Shown here piece after piece: positions 14,640 through 16,208 of a stretch of 16,208 nucleotides of DNA. The DNA lies in assembly GCA_025358235.1 (NCBI GenBank), contig JANYKH010000303.1, positions 1-16,208 of the forward strand, read 5' to 3'. The notes beneath the pieces were generated by a model that saw only the letters and a program-made list of their open reading frames with translations, was not told the origin of the DNA and did not search any database. Source of the stretch: Chloroflexota bacterium (GTDB taxonomy: Bacteria; Chloroflexota; Dehalococcoidia; Dehalococcoidales; RBG-16-60-22). Position 1 is the stretch's first letter, and every line of letters begins with the position of its first letter. A program made the translations under genes and the position numbers.

Positions 14640-14870
14640 ATGGTCATAGGAATCAGGCAAAGATACAACAAACTGGTTGAAGCCCGCAAAAAGCAACCGA
14701 ATGAGACCCCGCCCGGCGGTGCATCCACGCCTCCCGAATACTACAGCGCCCTCGAAGCCAAGAAACGCTATAACATAGACCTTGACCCGAACCATACCCT
14801 CAAGGTGTCCGCTGATGGTACGGGAAAGCGCAAAGGCTCCCGCATTGTACTTGCCAAAAACAAACGATAA
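14640..14870 (+). CDS. Unrecognised small basic protein
   Basis: 76 residues from the ATG at 14640, which is preceded by AAAGGAG (14623-14629); the frame is open back to 14589 but without a ribosome site. The protein is strongly basic (VIGIRQRYNKLVEARKKQ at the start, KGSRIVLAKNKR at the end) with a proline/glycine-rich middle, compatible with nucleic-acid or membrane-surface binding. It follows the previous gene by seven bases. Function unknown. Confidence 0.6.
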   Translation: MVIGIRQRYNKLVEARKKQPNETPPGGASTPPEYYSALEAKKRYNIDLDPNHTLKVSADGTGKRKGSRIVLAKNKR

Positions 14871-15033
14871 CGGTACGTGGTGGGAAGCGGACGAGACTGG
14901 TATCAAGAAGCTCGTTTTAGGCCAGCAAGACCCTGACAAACCCGTCAATTACAACTTCAGTGATGCGGGCGAATCCTACACCTGGGCAGAACTGGACAAC
15001 AACGCGGGGAGAACCAAGGGGAATAACGATTAA
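14815..15033 (+). CDS. Possible small acidic protein overlapping the previous gene
   Basis: An alternative frame that continues past the stop of the basic protein. The ATG at 14815 has AAGGTG seven bases upstream; TTG codons at 14845 or 14851 are other possible starts. The non-overlapping part (from ~14871) reads like a true protein: NGTWWEADETGIKKLVLGQQ, YNFSDAGESYTWAELD, with sensible amino-acid use and an acidic character. It may be a real short gene overlapped by the end of the preceding gene, or the second half of a longer ancestral protein separated by a frameshift. No family is recognised. Confidence 0.4.
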   Translation: MVRESAKAPALYLPKTNDNGTWWEADETGIKKLVLGQQDPDKPVNYNFSDAGESYTWAELDNNAGRTKGNND

Positions 15034-15070
15034 CAATAAATAATCAGTCCGTTTGGCTCTTGCCGTGGTG

Positions 15071-15079
15071 TGCTATAAT
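15071..15079 (+). promoter_or_regulatory. Extended -10 promoter before the cargo genes
   Basis: TGCTATAAT contains a perfect -10 (TATAAT, 15074-15079) preceded by TG one base upstream, an extended -10. No strong -35 is present at 16-17 bases, which extended -10 promoters do not need. Transcription from about 15086 would give a leader of about 100 bases before the MmpS-like gene at 15190. The stretch 15034-15189 contains no other feature that I can support. Confidence 0.55.
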
Positions 15080-15189
15080 TTGGGTTAGTCAACGGGAAAT
15101 CTGCAAGATATCGTTCGGCATCCTCGCTCTTAGTAGACCAGGAACTTAGTGGCGGCTGACAGTTTCGGGGTAGTTATTGAGGTTCTTTT

Positions 15190-15675
15190 ATGGCCCTTTC
15201 AGATGCTGACAAAGCCAGAATCCGGGCGGAGGAAGAGGAACGGGCTAGAGCCCGTGCAGGTATCAAAAAGAAAAACGACGCTAAGGCGGCAAAGGGATGC
15301 CTGTTTGGATTTGTGCTTGTCGTTGCTATTATCGCGGTAATTGCCATTGCCGTCACGCTTAGCAGTTCCAATAATCCTATCAAGAGCACTCCTACTTATT
15401 CCGGCCCTGAAATCGAGTATGTGGTCACCGGTACGGCCATTGCGGTGGACGTTACCTTAAACAACGCTACCAGCGGCACTGAACAATACTCTAACGTTCG
15501 CCTGCCCGTCACGTATTCATATACCAAATTCCCGGATCACTTCGTTTATATCTCCGCACAAAATCAAGGCTCGTCCGGCTCTGTTACTGCTCAAATATTC
15601 TATAAGGGCAGCTTGGTAAAAACGTCTACGAGCTCTGGCGCATATGTGATCGCCTCTGTTTCTGGGTCGAAATAG
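15190..15675 (+). CDS. MmpS-like membrane-anchored protein
   Basis: 161 residues: a charged cytoplasmic head with a helical EEEERARARAGIKKK stretch (residues ~14-28), one membrane helix (~37-57, CLFGFVLVVAIIAVIAIAV), and an external beta-rich domain. The external part resembles the MmpS family: YVVTGTAIAVDVTLNNATSGTE, then 'VRLPVTYSYT', 'VYISAQNQG' and the ending 'GAYVIASVSG', matching that family's tail (…GAYAIATCSG). In mycobacteria MmpS partners with MmpL lipid exporters; no MmpL is seen here and the role in an element is unknown. GAGG lies eight bases before the ATG, and an extended -10 promoter lies about 110 bases upstream. The nuclease lipoprotein gene follows after 40 bases, so the two surface-directed proteins may share a transcript. 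Confidence 0.78.
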   Translation: MALSDADKARIRAEEEERARARAGIKKKNDAKAAKGCLFGFVLVVAIIAVIAIAVTLSSSNNPIKSTPTYSGPEIEYVVTGTAIAVDVTLNNATSGTEQYSNVRLPVTYSYTKFPDHFVYISAQNQGSSGSVTAQIFYKGSLVKTSTSSGAYVIASVSGSK

Positions 15676-15715
15676 CTAAATGATCCAGGCCGAATTAAGA
15701 ATAACGAGGGCAAGG

Positions 15716-16208
15716 ATGTTTCTTAAAATAAAATACCTACTTATCCTGGGCCTCATTCTGGCTTTGATTACGGCCTGTGCACCAACGACAACCGTAACGG
15801 TAACTGCACCGGCTTCAACCAGACCTCTCACAAGCACAAGCCAGCCGCCTAGCGCACCCATTACCAGTGCGATTGCCACGCCTCAAGCCACCTCCGCGAC
15901 TGCAGTAGAGTATCAAGTAGCAAGGGTGGTTGACGGGGATACCATAGAAGTCTCGTTAAACGGCAAGTCGTACACGGTAAGATACATCGGCATAGACACC
16001 CCGGAAACAGTCCATCCGGGCGAACCAGTCCAACCTTATGGTCCGGAGGCTTCAGCCAAGAACAAGGAACTGGCAAGCGGCAAGACCGTCCGCATGGAAA
16101 AGGATGTATCCGAGACTGACAAGTACGGGCGCTTGCTCCGGTACATCTGGGTAGGTTCCCTGTTTATCAATGCGGAGTTGGTGAAGCAGGGATTCGCCCA
16201 GGCTGTCT
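15716..16208 (+). CDS. Thermonuclease (staphylococcal-nuclease family) lipoprotein, cut by the window end
   Basis: The first 164 residues are present and the frame runs off the window. A signal peptide ends in a lipobox ITAC with Cys21 as the lipidated residue, followed by a Thr/Ser/Pro-rich linker (~22-63). The nuclease domain begins near residue 65: VVDGDTIEV (Asp73), RYIGIDTPE (Arg89, Asp94, Thr95, Glu97) and TDKYGRLLRYI (Arg139). These correspond to the calcium-binding and catalytic residues Asp21, Arg35, Asp40, Thr41, Glu43 and Arg87 of the staphylococcal enzyme, so it should be an active calcium-dependent DNA/RNA nuclease tethered outside the membrane. The ATG at 15716 has a purine-rich site just upstream (GAGGGCAAGG). 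Roles could be nucleic-acid scavenging or barrier to incoming DNA. Confidence 0.93.
   Translation, partial: MFLKIKYLLILGLILALITACAPTTTVTVTAPASTRPLTSTSQPPSAPITSAIATPQATSATAVEYQVARVVDGDTIEVSLNGKSYTVRYIGIDTPETVHPGEPVQPYGPEASAKNKELASGKTVRMEKDVSETDKYGRLLRYIWVGSLFINAELVKQGFAQAV

Larger units (their letters stand above)
8224..16208. mobile_element. Left portion of an integrative element next to tRNA-Ser (continues past the window)
   Basis: From the 5' flank of tRNA-Ser rightward the gene content changes to mobile-element functions: tyrosine integrase, XRE regulator, excisionase-type HTH, primase zinc-finger protein, RepA-like helicase, iteron-like repeats, several small orphan genes, an MmpS-like protein and a nuclease lipoprotein. 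The precise boundary is not visible. It may lie within the tRNA gene or in the 76 bases between tRNA and integrase. No second att copy or tRNA fragment is present, so the far end lies beyond 16208. No relaxase, type IV secretion or phage structural gene is seen in this part, so its class is open. Confidence 0.8.

Noticed and set aside
15149..15340. Plus-strand frame overlapping the start of the MmpS-like gene
   Set aside because: It overlaps a gene with a clear membrane helix and family-like external domain, and shows no protein-like features of its own.
15676..16076. Minus-strand frames opposite the nuclease lipoprotein gene
   Set aside because: The plus strand encodes an intact nuclease domain with all catalytic residues; the minus frames are shadows.

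Overview
The window looks like bacterial chromosome with about half of an integrated mobile element at its right end. The base composition is moderate. The gene families suggest an anaerobic or subsurface bacterium, most likely Chloroflexota of the Dehalococcoidia type: a tripartite tricarboxylate (Tct) transporter beside a 4,5-dihydroxyphthalate-decarboxylase-like protein, a MacB-type exporter, a Cdd1-like helix-hairpin-helix protein and an MmpS-like membrane protein in the element. No rRNA or other firm phylogenetic marker is present, so the taxonomic guess is an inference.

Chromosomal part (1-8223). A Tct uptake operon opens the window: the end of the substrate-binding protein, then TctA and TctB one base apart. 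It is followed by a small secreted protein of unknown function, a terminator-like hairpin, and a soluble protein of the 4,5-dihydroxyphthalate decarboxylase / NMT1-like family. A gene-free stretch of about 550 bases with several perfect inverted repeats comes next. Then come a coupled MacB-type ABC ATPase and FtsX-like permease, and an Fe/Mn superoxide dismutase with a good promoter and Shine-Dalgarno sequence. On the minus strand lie a Cdd1-like protein and a tRNA-Ser(UGA) with an encoded CCA end.

Element part (about 8224 to beyond 16208). An intact tyrosine integrase reads toward the tRNA from the 5' side of that gene, and is translationally coupled to a 508-residue protein that I do not recognise. 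Divergent from this pair is an early operon: an XRE repressor-like regulator, an excisionase-type HTH protein, a CHC2 zinc-finger primase-like protein and a RepA-like AAA ATPase with a C-terminal winged helix. These genes overlap or abut. The helicase gene runs straight into an array of ten AGTAATT-type repeats in both orientations, with a strong hairpin inside it, which I read as a plasmid-type, iteron-like replication origin. Downstream are a chain of small plus-strand genes of unknown function and, behind an extended -10 promoter, an MmpS-like membrane-anchored protein and a staphylococcal-nuclease-type lipoprotein cut by the window end.

Taken together, the right half is an integrative element with its own regulation, excision and replication genes plus surface-directed cargo. 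No relaxase, conjugation gene or phage structural gene is visible, so I cannot say whether it is an ICE, an IME, an integrated plasmid or a prophage-like element. The far boundary lies outside the window. The most novel points are the iteron-like array next to the primase/helicase pair, the unrecognised protein coupled to the integrase, and the apparent insertion on the 5' side of a tRNA gene.
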